From an uncultured Eubacteriales bacterium (GTDB lineage Bacteria; Bacillota; Clostridia; Monoglobales; Monoglobaceae), in NCBI GenBank assembly GCA_905198865.1, contig CAJKEB010000012.1:1-44886 (forward strand): a DNA stretch of 44,886 bases, in the 5' to 3' direction. A model generated the notes under the pieces. The model worked only from the letters and a program-made list of their open reading frames with translations. It was not told the DNA's origin and did not search any database. This document shows positions 1 to 7,815 of the stretch, one piece after another; position 1 is the first letter of the stretch; each line of letters opens with the position of its first letter. The position numbers and the translations under genes were made by a program.

Positions 1-98
1 GAGGGGACTGCTCGCCTAACGTGCGGACTTCGTCCGCCTACCGATGCTCGCATTAAACCGCCGAGTTGCGGTTTACTCATATAAACTATAATTTATAT
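1..98. repeat. End of a repeat element (partial, cut by window edge)
   Basis: Non-coding, hairpin-rich DNA. Stems seen are GCGGAC/GTCCGC (23-28/32-37) and AAACCGC/GCGGTTT (55-61/68-74). It ends with AAACTATAATTTATAT at 83-98, identical to the outer 16 bases of the right terminal repeat of the element at 33225-33470. I read it as the edge of a related element; the part left of base 1 is not visible. Confidence 0.45.
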
Positions 99-123
99 GC
101 AATCTTTGAATATAACCCCGCGG

Positions 124-147
124 GGGGACGGCTGAGATGCCGTCCCC
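124..147 (-). terminator. Hairpin downstream of spmB
   Basis: Perfect 9-bp stem GGGGACGGC (124-132) / GCCGTCCCC (139-147) with a 6-base loop, 21 bases past the spmB stop. There is no proper U-run on the minus strand, and only TTT follows on the plus strand, so it is a likely 3' end structure rather than a textbook intrinsic terminator. Confidence 0.4.
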
Positions 148-168
148 TTTAGTATTGTACAAAACATT

Positions 169-684
169 TTATATAATTGAGCCGATGAGTACCGACATAA
201 TAATTCCGCACAGGTCGGCAGTCAGCGCGGCAAACAGAGTGTATCGTATGTTCTTTATGCCTACGCTTCCGAAGTATACGGCAATCGTGTAAATGGTCGT
301 TTCGGTTGAACCCATCATTATTGAGGCGATTTTGCCTTGGAGTGAGTCGGGGCCAAGATTTTTGAATATATCGTTAACAATAGCTATAGAAGCGCTGCCC
401 GACACAGGGCGCAGAAGTGCGAGCGGTACTATTTCAGACGGCATATGTATCAGGCTTGTCAGCGGACTCAGCGCTTTAGAGAGCAGGTCAAGACAGCCGC
501 TTTCACGGAACATGGCGATGCCGACCATAAGTCCGATAAGCGCCGGAATAATATTGAATGTGGCGTTAAGTCCGGACTTTGCGCCGCTTACAAAGCTGTC
601 ATATACGTCAATGCGGCTGATGAAGCCCGAAATCAAGAATATAAATATAAACGCCGGAACTGCAAATGTTGAGATTATCTGCAT
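169..684 (-). CDS. spmB: Spore maturation protein B
   Basis: 171-residue polytopic membrane protein of the SpmB family (nucleoside-recognition/Gate domain type), acting with SpmA in spore core dehydration and heat resistance. Visible are four to five hydrophobic segments, a conserved-looking loop RPVSGSASIAIVNDIF near the middle and MGSTETTIYTIAVYFGS near residues 124-140, both typical of the family. The length matches known SpmB (about 175). The start ATG at 684 has AGAGG eight bases upstream. Its first ten bases overlap the end of spmA, so the two are very likely translationally coupled. With spmA it indicates a spore-forming or recently spore-forming lineage. The sequence looks intact. Confidence 0.93.
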   Translation of the reverse strand: MQIISTFAVPAFIFIFLISGFISRIDVYDSFVSGAKSGLNATFNIIPALIGLMVGIAMFRESGCLDLLSKALSPLTSLIHMPSEIVPLALLRPVSGSASIAIVNDIFKNLGPDSLQGKIASIMMGSTETTIYTIAVYFGSVGIKNIRYTLFAALTADLCGIIMSVLIGSII

Positions 685-1271
685 GGATTAAGCCTCTTTT
701 CTGTTCCTGCCAGCAGCTTTGCCATAAGTATTCCGGCAGTAAGCGCGCATATTTCGCATATCCATATCGGAAGTATTACCTCTCCCGGTGCGGCAGACCC
801 AAAGCTCTGCCGCAGTGAGATAAGCGTCGAGGGGATCAGCTGCAGCGAGGCGGTATTCAGTACAACAAACATGCACATCTCATCGGTTGCCGTGGATTTC
901 TTGCCGTTCGCATTCCACAGCTCGGTGACAGCTTTTATTCCTAGCGGCGTTGCGGCGTTTCCCATGCCCAAGAGGTTTGCGACAACATTCATGACTATTC
1001 CGCCAAAGCCCTTTGAGTTTGGGTCGAGCTTGGGGAATATAAGCCGAAGCACCGGCCTGAGCGCCTTTGAAATCAGCCGCACAAGCCCGCCGTCCTCACC
1101 TATCTTTGAAATCCCTGTCCACAGACACATTATTCCCATGAGCGACATCGTCAGGTTTACCGCCTCTCCGGCTCCGCTCACTGCCGCTGCTGCGGTTTGC
1201 TCCACTCTCCCGGTGAAAACAGACACAATCAGGGACACAATTATCATTCCGCCCCAAATATAGTTCATCAT
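675..1271 (-). CDS. spmA: Spore maturation protein A
   Basis: 198-residue membrane protein of the SpmA family, partner of SpmB. It shows an N-terminal hydrophobic helix, a segment MGIMCLWTGISKIGEDGG and the conserved block around NLLGMGNAATPLGIKA, which is characteristic of SpmA. A TTG at 1286 opens the frame, but that codon lies partly inside the ribosome-binding site. GGAGG at 1280-1284 sits 8 bases before ATG 1271, so I place the start there. It overlaps spmB by 10 bases in a two-gene operon. I found no convincing sporulation sigma-factor promoter upstream; an 11-bp inverted repeat at 1336-1375 is the only notable site. The gene is divergent from mraZ. Confidence 0.93.
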   Translation of the reverse strand: MMNYIWGGMIIVSLIVSVFTGRVEQTAAAAVSGAGEAVNLTMSLMGIMCLWTGISKIGEDGGLVRLISKALRPVLRLIFPKLDPNSKGFGGIVMNVVANLLGMGNAATPLGIKAVTELWNANGKKSTATDEMCMFVVLNTASLQLIPSTLISLRQSFGSAAPGEVILPIWICEICALTAGILMAKLLAGTEKRLNPCR

Positions 1272-1335
1272 AAAATTCGCCTCCAAACTTCATTTTTTAA
1301 GCATTTTCCCAAATATTTGCCATACTTTATGTTTC

Positions 1336-1375
1336 AATATCTTGTACATCTTATTTATTTAAAATACAAGATATT
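1336..1375. promoter_or_regulatory. 11-bp inverted repeat between spmA and mraZ
   Basis: AATATCTTGTA (1336-1346) and TACAAGATATT (1365-1375) form a perfect inverted repeat with an 18-base centre. It lies about 65 bases upstream of the spmA start and about 80 bases upstream of the mraZ promoter. It could be a regulator site or a hairpin in the spmA leader; no regulator can be named. Confidence 0.4.
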
Positions 1376-1457
1376 CGGATTTTTCGATAGTGTTAAAACA
1401 TTGTTAAGGACAAATTACGACTTTATTATCATTTTCAAAAGTTTTTCAAAAAAGGGC

Positions 1458-1486
1458 TTGCATATTATTGGCTGTTGTAGTAGAAT
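1458..1486 (+). promoter_or_regulatory. Sigma-A-type promoter of the dcw operon
   Basis: TTGCAT at 1458-1463 and TAGAAT at 1481-1486 are separated by exactly 17 bases. It is placed about 105 bases upstream of mraZ and just upstream of GTGG repeats that could bind MraZ. Start of transcription is expected near 1493. Confidence 0.7.
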
Positions 1487-1495
1487 ATATCTGTA

Positions 1496-1568
1496 GTGGA
1501 GCGAAATGTATCAAAGTGTATCAATTTGGCTCAAAAGTGGTGAAGATTATAATCAGCATGTCAAGTGG
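1496..1568 (+). promoter_or_regulatory. Candidate MraZ-box repeats in the mraZ leader
   Basis: GTGG tetramers occur at 1496-1499, 1537-1540 (in AAAAGTGGTGA) and 1565-1568 (in TCAAGTGGCAG), with a related AAGTGTA at 1514-1520. MraZ proteins are known to bind direct repeats with a GTGG or TGGG core upstream of their own operon. The position right after the promoter fits autorepression. Spacing is less regular than in characterised cases, so this is an inference. Confidence 0.45.
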
Positions 1569-1595
1569 CAGTGATTTTGAAAGGAGGCGGCGCTG

Positions 1596-2006
1596 ATGCT
1601 TATAGGTGAATATATGCAGACTGTTGATGCAAAGGGCAGAGTCAATATCCCTGCCAAGTTCAGAGCCGACCTCGGTCAGACCTTTGTTGTGGCAAAGGGC
1701 ATCAGATGTATTGCCATTTATCCTGCGGAAGAATGGACTAAGTTCCTTGAAAAGACAAGGCAGGAGGACATTAAGCTGCTCAGATTCTTTTCGTCAGGTT
1801 CGAGTGAATGTGAGCTTGACACGCAGGGTAGAGTGGTTATACCGCCTAATCTCAGAAAGTATTTAAATCTCCAGAAGGAAATCGCCGTTGTAGGCACGTA
1901 CACATATATCGAAATATGGAATCGTGACCAGTGGGAGGAATACTTCGAGGGCGATGAGTTCAAAGCAGAGAATCTCGAAGAAACAATGCAAAAATACGGA
2001 CTTTAA
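1596..2006 (+). CDS. mraZ: Transcriptional regulator MraZ
   Basis: 136 residues, first gene of the dcw cluster. Two SpoVT-AbrB swapped-hairpin DNA-binding modules are visible: DAKGRVNIPAKFR near residues 11-23 and DTQGRVVIPPNLR near 76-88, each with the GRV-IP signature. MraZ forms a ring that binds repeats upstream of its own operon; candidate boxes lie at 1496-1568. The start ATG 1596 has a strong AAAGGAGG ribosome-binding site. Length and position are canonical, and the gene is followed after 30 bases by rsmH. Confidence 0.96.
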   Translation: MLIGEYMQTVDAKGRVNIPAKFRADLGQTFVVAKGIRCIAIYPAEEWTKFLEKTRQEDIKLLRFFSSGSSECELDTQGRVVIPPNLRKYLNLQKEIAVVGTYTYIEIWNRDQWEEYFEGDEFKAENLEETMQKYGL

Positions 2007-2036
2007 TATTAAATCAAAAGGAGAAATCTGCCCGGT

Positions 2037-2999
2037 ATGTCTGAAAATACAAGTTTCGGTTTCAATCATATTTCCGTTTTGTTAAATGAGAGTGTTGATG
2101 CGTTAAAGGTTCGGCCGGGCGGCGTTTATGTAGACGGAACACTCGGCGGCGGCGGACATTCGGCGCTGATTTGCGAAAGGCTCAGCGGTGACGGTACATT
2201 AATCGGTATAGACCGTGACGCTGCGGCTTTGTCGGCAGCGGGCGAAAGGCTAAGAAAGTACGCATGTAATATAAAGACCGTACACGCCAACTTTTTTGAT
2301 GTAAAAAGTGTTTTGTCCGGCCTTGGAATTGAAGCCGGAGGTGTTGACGGCGCTATACTTGATCTCGGCGTCTCGTCGCCGCAGCTTGATAACGGAGAAA
2401 GAGGCTTCAGCTACAATTCAAACGCAAGGCTTGATATGCGTATGAACCGTGACGATGAGCTTGACGCTTATACGGTGGTAAACACATACGGCGAGGCAGA
2501 GCTTCGGCAGATATTGTTTAAATACGGCGAGGAAAATAATGCGGCGAAGATAGCCTCAAATATTGTCCGCGCGCGTGAACAAAAGCCGATTGAGACAACC
2601 TTTGAGCTGAGCGAGATTATAAAAAAGTCGTTTCCGCCCAAAAAGCGGTACGGGGACAAGCACCCGGCAAAACGCAGCTTTCAGGCGATCCGCATCGAGG
2701 TCAATCATGAGCTTGACGGTCTTGATAAGGCGGTTTCGGATTTTGTCGACGTACTAAAGCCCGGCGGTGTTTTGGCTGTGATAACCTTCCATTCACTTGA
2801 GGACAGAATAGTGAAGAACGTATTTAAGGAGCTGTCACAGGGCTGTATATGCCCAAAGGAGTTCCCGGTCTGTGTGTGCGGACATAAGCCGAGGGTTAAG
2901 TTGATTAACAGAAAGCCGATTACGGCGGACGAAACGGAACTTGAATATAACAACAGAGCTCACAGCGCCAAATTAAGGATTGTTGAGAAGCTAAGCTAA
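2037..2999 (+). CDS. rsmH: 16S rRNA m4C1402 methyltransferase RsmH (MraW)
   Basis: 320-residue SAM-dependent methyltransferase that N4-methylates C1402 of 16S rRNA. Family hallmarks are HISVLLNE near the N-terminus, the SAM loop DGTLGGGGHS, the block LDLGVSSPQLD, RGFSYN and the C-terminal VITFHSLEDRIVKN. An insert with several cysteines (CICPKEFPVCVCG, near residue 265) is common in Firmicutes homologues. The ribosome-binding site AAGGAG lies about 13 bases before the ATG, slightly long but the only good candidate. Second gene of the dcw operon; intact. Confidence 0.96.
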   Translation: MSENTSFGFNHISVLLNESVDALKVRPGGVYVDGTLGGGGHSALICERLSGDGTLIGIDRDAAALSAAGERLRKYACNIKTVHANFFDVKSVLSGLGIEAGGVDGAILDLGVSSPQLDNGERGFSYNSNARLDMRMNRDDELDAYTVVNTYGEAELRQILFKYGEENNAAKIASNIVRAREQKPIETTFELSEIIKKSFPPKKRYGDKHPAKRSFQAIRIEVNHELDGLDKAVSDFVDVLKPGGVLAVITFHSLEDRIVKNVFKELSQGCICPKEFPVCVCGHKPRVKLINRKPITADETELEYNNRAHSAKLRIVEKLS

Positions 3000-3056
3000 A
3001 ATTAAGAATTGACAAATAGTAATAAGTATAGATATAATTAAGAAAGGGATGGTTAA

Positions 3057-3857
3057 GTGCCTGCACAAGCAACAAAACAAAGAACCGGCAGATATAACAG
3101 ACAGACGGCATTAAGCCAAAGCCGCAGAAACCAGAACATAAAACGCAGCACTTCGCCATACGGAAGAAACAGCGGCTATAAGAGCCGCACATCTGCTGCA
3201 CACAGCAGTACAAGCTCGCGGGTAATGAACTCAGACTATAGATATAATAATACAAATTTTGCGGCAAGACAGCGCACGGCTTCGCAGAGAGACGGATATT
3301 ACACGAGTACGTCAGGAAGATATAATGACCGTGCTGCAACGCATCCATCAGGCTTGTATTACAGTAATACAATGTATGGAAATACATCTGCAGTTGCTTA
3401 TTCAAGACCGAGATTTACTGCGACGGACGAGCTTTCCGGAATCAGGCGTTCTGCTGCGGCTGATGCAAATCCGCAGACAAAGACGCCGGTGGTTAAAGAA
3501 GCTGAATCGCTGATACGCCGTATGTCACGTGAGGAGAGAGCGATTGCCGGAAAGAAGGCAAAATCGAGAGTTTATTATATAATCGGAATAGCGGTATTAT
3601 TCCTGATGTGTATTTCCATGATATACAGACAGACAGCAATTTTCGGAATGAACCAGGAAATTGATAAGCTGAACTCAGAGTATAACGGAATTTTAGTTAC
3701 AAACGAGAGCATACAATCCAGTATAGACAAGTCGGTCGAGCTCGGAAATCTTGAATCCGTTGCAAAGAATGAGCTTGGCATGATTGCCCCGGATTCTTCG
3801 CAGGTGTTCTACATTGATATGGGCAACCGTGACGAAGTGGTAAAATCGGGTAAATAG
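3057..3857 (+). CDS. ftsL: FtsL-like cell-division protein with a long N-terminal extension
   Basis: 266 residues from a GTG start (3057) preceded by AAAGGG. The C-terminal third has FtsL/DivIC topology: one transmembrane helix at about 172-193 and then an extracellular coiled-coil (about 198-240, MNQEIDKLNSEYNGILVTNE). Position between rsmH and the transpeptidase is the classical ftsL slot. Odd point: FtsL is usually 100-130 residues, but here about 170 cytoplasmic residues precede the helix, rich in Arg, Ser, Gln, Tyr and Thr and probably disordered. FtsL stabilises DivIB/FtsQ-DivIC and activates FtsW-FtsI. Assignment rests on topology and synteny, since the family has little sequence conservation. 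Confidence 0.75.
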   Translation: MPAQATKQRTGRYNRQTALSQSRRNQNIKRSTSPYGRNSGYKSRTSAAHSSTSSRVMNSDYRYNNTNFAARQRTASQRDGYYTSTSGRYNDRAATHPSGLYYSNTMYGNTSAVAYSRPRFTATDELSGIRRSAAADANPQTKTPVVKEAESLIRRMSREERAIAGKKAKSRVYYIIGIAVLFLMCISMIYRQTAIFGMNQEIDKLNSEYNGILVTNESIQSSIDKSVELGNLESVAKNELGMIAPDSSQVFYIDMGNRDEVVKSGK

Positions 3858-3934
3858 TATTTAATTAAAAATAAAAAAGAGCGGTGAAATTCGGCTTTGG
3901 GGTTCTATAATTGTGATTAACCGAATACACTACC

Positions 3935-3968
3935 GTAGGGATGTGGCGGCCTGAATAACTCGGTCGCC
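3935..3968 (+). repeat. Degenerate GC-rich palindromic repeat between ftsL and spoVD/ftsI
   Basis: CGTAGGG followed by GGCGGCC (3945-3951) and GGTCGCC (3962-3968), a 7-bp stem with one G-T pair. It resembles the GTAGGGG-GGCGG palindrome at 9218-9267 and may be a decayed member. It lies in the 137-base gap before the transpeptidase. A lone TATAAT at 3906-3911 has no good -35 partner. Confidence 0.4.
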
Positions 3969-3994
3969 TTGTTGTGATTTTTGGAGGAATGGCA

Positions 3995-6259
3995 ATGGCG
4001 AGCAATTTTAGCAATCACAAAAGAAAAAAAGGCGGCGCAAACCCTGCCAAAAGACCGATAATAATTCTGGTTGCGTTTATATGTGTGTTTGCCGCTCTGG
4101 CGGTGCGAGTGGGCTGGGTACAGATAGTTCGGGGAAAGGACTTGTCCAGACAGGCGCTTGACCAGCAGACGAGCGATAATGCTATCAGTGCAAAGCGCGG
4201 AAATATTTATGACAGAAACTATAAGGTTCTGGCTTCGAATATAACGGTCGAGACTATCAGTATTACACCTGAAACATTAAGGGCCTCAATCGAACATAAC
4301 AAGCTGACCGTTGACAATGTAGCGTCAAGAATTGCCGAAATTCTTGACCTTGATAAGGACACAGTCAAGGATAAAATCTCAAAAAAAATCCAGAGCGAAA
4401 CACTAAAGAAAAAGGTTGAAAAATCCGTTGCAGACGAGCTTAGGGAATACGTAAACGAGACAAAGCTCAGCGGTATTGCCTTTACCGAGGACGTAAAGAG
4501 GTATTATACGTACAATAATCTGGCTGCACAGGTAATAGGGTTCTGCGGTACGGACAATCAGGGACTTGAAGGTGTCGAGAGTATATATGACGACGAGCTG
4601 AGCGGTGTACCCGGCAGAGTTGTTTCGGCGCAGAAGTCGACCGGAATAGAGGGAAACAACGGCTATGAAAACTATATTGCAGCTCAGGACGGAAATAGTG
4701 TCGTACTTACCATTGACGAGACAATACAAAGCTATGTTCAGAAAAACCTTGAAGCGGCAGCAGCCGACAACAAGGTAGCCGAGGGAGCTGCGGCGATAGT
4801 GATGAATGTTAAGACGGGTGAAATTCTGGCTATGTGCGCAGAACCGGATTATAACCTGAACGAGCCGTTTGAGATAACTGATGCAATAGAGGAAAAGTAT
4901 CCCGGAATAAAAGAAGAACTTGAAAATTTGTCCGGGCAGGAGTATAATGATAAATTAAGCGAGGCAATGCAGGTTGTCAGACGTAATAAGGCGGTTGTTG
5001 ATTCGTACGAGCCGGGTTCGACTTTCAAGTCGGTCACTGCGTCTATTGCTCTTGATACAGGAGCGTGTACGCTTGAGGATACGTTTTCGTGCGGCGGTTC
5101 GTATACGGTCGCAGACAGAACAATAAAGTGTGCCAACACCTCCGGACACGGCACTCAGACCTTTGCGGAGGCGGCTCAGAATTCGTGCAACCCAGCATTT
5201 ATTCAAATTGGTCAAAAGATAGGAAAAGAACGGTTTATTGACGGTGTGAACGCCTTTGGCTTTTTCAAAAAGACGGGCATTGAAATGCCCGGTGAAACGG
5301 CAGGCTTTGGCTTTACCAAAGACAGCATGACGGACGTCGACCTTGCGACTTCGTCATTCGGTCAGTCTATTACCGTTACTCCGCTGCAAATGGTAGCGGC
5401 GGTGAGCGCTATAGCGAACGGCGGAACACTCATGAAGCCGCATCTTGTGAAGCAGATTGTGAATTCTGACATGGGCATTGTCGAAGACGTACAGCCTGAG
5501 ATTGTCAGACAGGTTATATCAGAGGATACAAGCAAAAAAATGTGTGAGATACTTGAATCTGTCGTATCGCAGGGCGGCGGTAAGAACGCATATCTTGCCG
5601 GTTACAGAATTGCCGGAAAGACCGGTACGTCGGAAAAAATTCCGAGAGGACAGAATAAGTATGTTGCGTCCTTCATAGGATTTGCGCCGGCGGACGACCC
5701 GCAGGTGGTTTGCCTGGTTATACTCGACGAGCCGAACGGCGATTCATATTACGGCGGTACGATTGCAGCGCCTGTTGTCAGAGATATCCTGGGCGAGACG
5801 CTGCAATACCTCGGAGTTGAACCGAGATACACCTCGGACGAGGAAGAATATGTGGATATTGAGGTTCCGGACGTGAGCGGAATGTCAAAAGCTGACGCAG
5901 GAATCGTGCTTGACGAACAGGGCTTTGGTGTGAAAATCAGCGGCACTTCGGATGTTATCGTTGACCAGATACCGAAGGCTCATACTAAGGCGCCTCAGGG
6001 CTCAACGATTGTTATTTATACCGAGGGCGAGCAGGCAACGCGTTCGATTGCCGTGCCGAGCGTTATCGGACAGACGCCGGCTGAGGCAAATGCTTCTCTT
6101 GTTAATGACGGACTGAACGCCATGATAAAGGGCGTTTCAAAATCCGGAAAGAATGCAACGTGTATCGGACAGTCGCCCGTTGAAGGAACGATGGTTGAAC
6201 CGGGTACGGTTGTGACGCTTAATTTCAGATATGACGAGTCCGAAACCACCAACGATTAG
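3995..6259 (+). CDS. spoVD: PASTA-containing class B penicillin-binding protein (SpoVD/FtsI type)
   Basis: 754-residue D,D-transpeptidase. Order: cytoplasmic basic stretch, one transmembrane helix (about 20-43), dimerisation domain, transpeptidase domain with STFK (Ser342 nucleophile), SCN (Ser397) and KTGT (Lys542), then two PASTA repeats (about 625-680 and 685-745). GGAGG at 3983-3987 lies 7 bases before ATG 3995 and only one base before the alternative ATG at 3989, so 3995 is chosen. It partners FtsW in septal or spore-cortex peptidoglycan synthesis. Bacillus has separate pbpB and spoVD here; this window has a single copy, so it may serve division, sporulation or both. The symbol is therefore provisional, the enzyme class secure. 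Confidence 0.93.
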   Translation: MASNFSNHKRKKGGANPAKRPIIILVAFICVFAALAVRVGWVQIVRGKDLSRQALDQQTSDNAISAKRGNIYDRNYKVLASNITVETISITPETLRASIEHNKLTVDNVASRIAEILDLDKDTVKDKISKKIQSETLKKKVEKSVADELREYVNETKLSGIAFTEDVKRYYTYNNLAAQVIGFCGTDNQGLEGVESIYDDELSGVPGRVVSAQKSTGIEGNNGYENYIAAQDGNSVVLTIDETIQSYVQKNLEAAAADNKVAEGAAAIVMNVKTGEILAMCAEPDYNLNEPFEITDAIEEKYPGIKEELENLSGQEYNDKLSEAMQVVRRNKAVVDSYEPGSTFKSVTASIALDTGACTLEDTFSCGGSYTVADRTIKCANTSGHGTQTFAEAAQNSCNPAFIQIGQKIGKERFIDGVNAFGFFKKTGIEMPGETAGFGFTKDSMTDVDLATSSFGQSITVTPLQMVAAVSAIANGGTLMKPHLVKQIVNSDMGIVEDVQPEIVRQVISEDTSKKMCEILESVVSQGGGKNAYLAGYRIAGKTGTSEKIPRGQNKYVASFIGFAPADDPQVVCLVILDEPNGDSYYGGTIAAPVVRDILGETLQYLGVEPRYTSDEEEYVDIEVPDVSGMSKADAGIVLDEQGFGVKISGTSDVIVDQIPKAHTKAPQGSTIVIYTEGEQATRSIAVPSVIGQTPAEANASLVNDGLNAMIKGVSKSGKNATCIGQSPVEGTMVEPGTVVTLNFRYDESETTND

Positions 6260-6277
6260 ATGAACGGAGGGAAACTT

Positions 6278-7744
6278 ATGATACTATCCGAATTATTAAA
6301 AGATGTTACTGTCAGAGATATGAACGGTGCAGGCAGAATGAAAATTACCGACATTGCCTGTGATTCAAGAAAGGTTAAGCCCGGCAGCCTGTTTATTTGT
6401 ATAACCGGCTATGAGGCAGACGGTCACAAGTACGCAAAGGCGGCTGTCGAAAACGGTGCCGTTGCGGTTATTGCGGAACATGCTCTTCCGACGGTAGGTG
6501 TGCCGTGTGTTGTGGTTGACAATACCAGAAAGGCGATGGCTCATATTGCCGCGGCATACTACGGTTATCCGTTCAAAAAGTTTAAGCTTATAGGTATAAC
6601 CGGCACAAACGGAAAGACGACTACGACATATTTAATAAAGGCGATCCTTGAACACATGGGCAAGAAGGTCGGTCTCATCGGAACAAATCAGAACATGATC
6701 GGCGATTTGGTTATACCTACTTCAAGAACGACTCCCGATTCGCTTGAACTCATGCAGTTGTTTGACAATATAGCAGCTCATGACGCTGACTACGTTGTCA
6801 TGGAGGTTTCATCGCACGCTCTTGCACTTGACCGCGTTACCGCATGCAGATTTGATGTCGGAGCATTCACAAACATTACTCAGGATCACCTGGATTTTCA
6901 TAAGACGATGGACGAATATCTAAAAGCCAAAAGTATTTTGTTTGATATATGTGACCGCGGCGTTATAAACATCGACGACAGCCGAAGCGAGTTCCTTTTA
7001 AACAGAGCAAAATGTGATGATATAGTAACATATGGAATAAAGGGCGAATGCAGGCTTAAGGCGACAAATATTGCGCTTAAGCAGAGCGGGGTGGAATTTG
7101 ACCTGAGCTTTGAAGGCGAAACCGAAAAGGTTCGGCTCGGAATTCCCGGCGAGTTTTCGGTATACAATGCAATGACCGCAATAGGCTGCTGTCTTGAATG
7201 CGGCTTTTCGCTGAAAGAGGTTGTTGAAGGTATCCACAGCGCAAGCGGCGTAAAGGGAAGAATAGAGATAGTTGATACTCCCGGAACGAACTATACGGTT
7301 ATTATCGACTATGCCCATACACCTGACGGTCTGCTTAATGTAATAAACGCCATTCGCGGCTTTGCACAGGGCAGGGTGGTTACCTTGTTCGGCTGCGGCG
7401 GCGACAGAGACGCAACCAAGAGACCTATCATGGGAAAAATCGCCGGAGAGTTATCCGATTTCTGTGTTGTTACAAGTGATAATCCAAGAACCGAGGATCC
7501 GGAAAAAATTATTGAACAGGTTGTCGAAGGTATAAAACAGACAGACTGCGAATACAAAGTTATTGTAAACAGATTTGAAGCAATAGAATATGCACTTGAC
7601 CATGCTCAAAAAGATGATATAATATTACTTGCAGGAAAAGGACATGAAACATATCAGGTTCTCGGACGTGATACAATTCAGTTCGACGAGCGTGAGATAG
7701 TCCAGAAGCTTCTCGGCTGTTATGATTACAGCAGTGAAGGATAG
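6278..7744 (+). CDS. murE: UDP-MurNAc-L-Ala-D-Glu:meso-diaminopimelate ligase
   Basis: 488-residue cytoplasmic Mur ligase adding the third stem-peptide residue. ATP loop GITGTNGKTT begins at Gly106; the UDP-substrate region TTPDSLEL and VMEVSSHAL follow. DNPR starting at Asp401 is the signature of enzymes that take meso-diaminopimelate, whereas lysine-adding MurE differs at this site. This predicts mDAP-type peptidoglycan. An ATG at 6260 touches the upstream stop, but GGAGGG at 6266-6271 points to ATG 6278 with 6-base spacing. Transcribed with the flanking dcw genes. Confidence 0.96.
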   Translation: MILSELLKDVTVRDMNGAGRMKITDIACDSRKVKPGSLFICITGYEADGHKYAKAAVENGAVAVIAEHALPTVGVPCVVVDNTRKAMAHIAAAYYGYPFKKFKLIGITGTNGKTTTTYLIKAILEHMGKKVGLIGTNQNMIGDLVIPTSRTTPDSLELMQLFDNIAAHDADYVVMEVSSHALALDRVTACRFDVGAFTNITQDHLDFHKTMDEYLKAKSILFDICDRGVINIDDSRSEFLLNRAKCDDIVTYGIKGECRLKATNIALKQSGVEFDLSFEGETEKVRLGIPGEFSVYNAMTAIGCCLECGFSLKEVVEGIHSASGVKGRIEIVDTPGTNYTVIIDYAHTPDGLLNVINAIRGFAQGRVVTLFGCGGDRDATKRPIMGKIAGELSDFCVVTSDNPRTEDPEKIIEQVVEGIKQTDCEYKVIVNRFEAIEYALDHAQKDDIILLAGKGHETYQVLGRDTIQFDEREIVQKLLGCYDYSSEG

Positions 7745-7759
7745 TTGTGATGCGCACAA

Positions 7760-7776
7760 GGCGGCCGCACGCCGCC
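7760..7776 (+). repeat. Short GC-rich hairpin between murE and murF
   Basis: GGCGGC (7760-7765) / GCCGCC (7771-7776) with a 5-base loop in the 71-base gap. Base composition is like that of the 9218-9267 palindrome and it may be a fragment of the same repeat type. It has no U-run, so read-through is expected. Confidence 0.4.
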
Positions 7777-7815
7777 CCTGCCTATGGCTATTATGTTTGT
7801 TAAGGAGAGAGTATT

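Noticed and set aside
1272..1286. Upstream TTG start for spmA
   Set aside because: The TTG overlaps GGAGG; ATG 1271 has correct spacing.
3906..3911. TATAAT before the transpeptidase gene as an internal dcw promoter
   Set aside because: No acceptable -35 at 16-18 bases upstream.
3974..3994. GTG 3974 or ATG 3989 as start of the PASTA transpeptidase
   Set aside because: Both overlap or touch the GGAGG site; ATG 3995 is spaced correctly.
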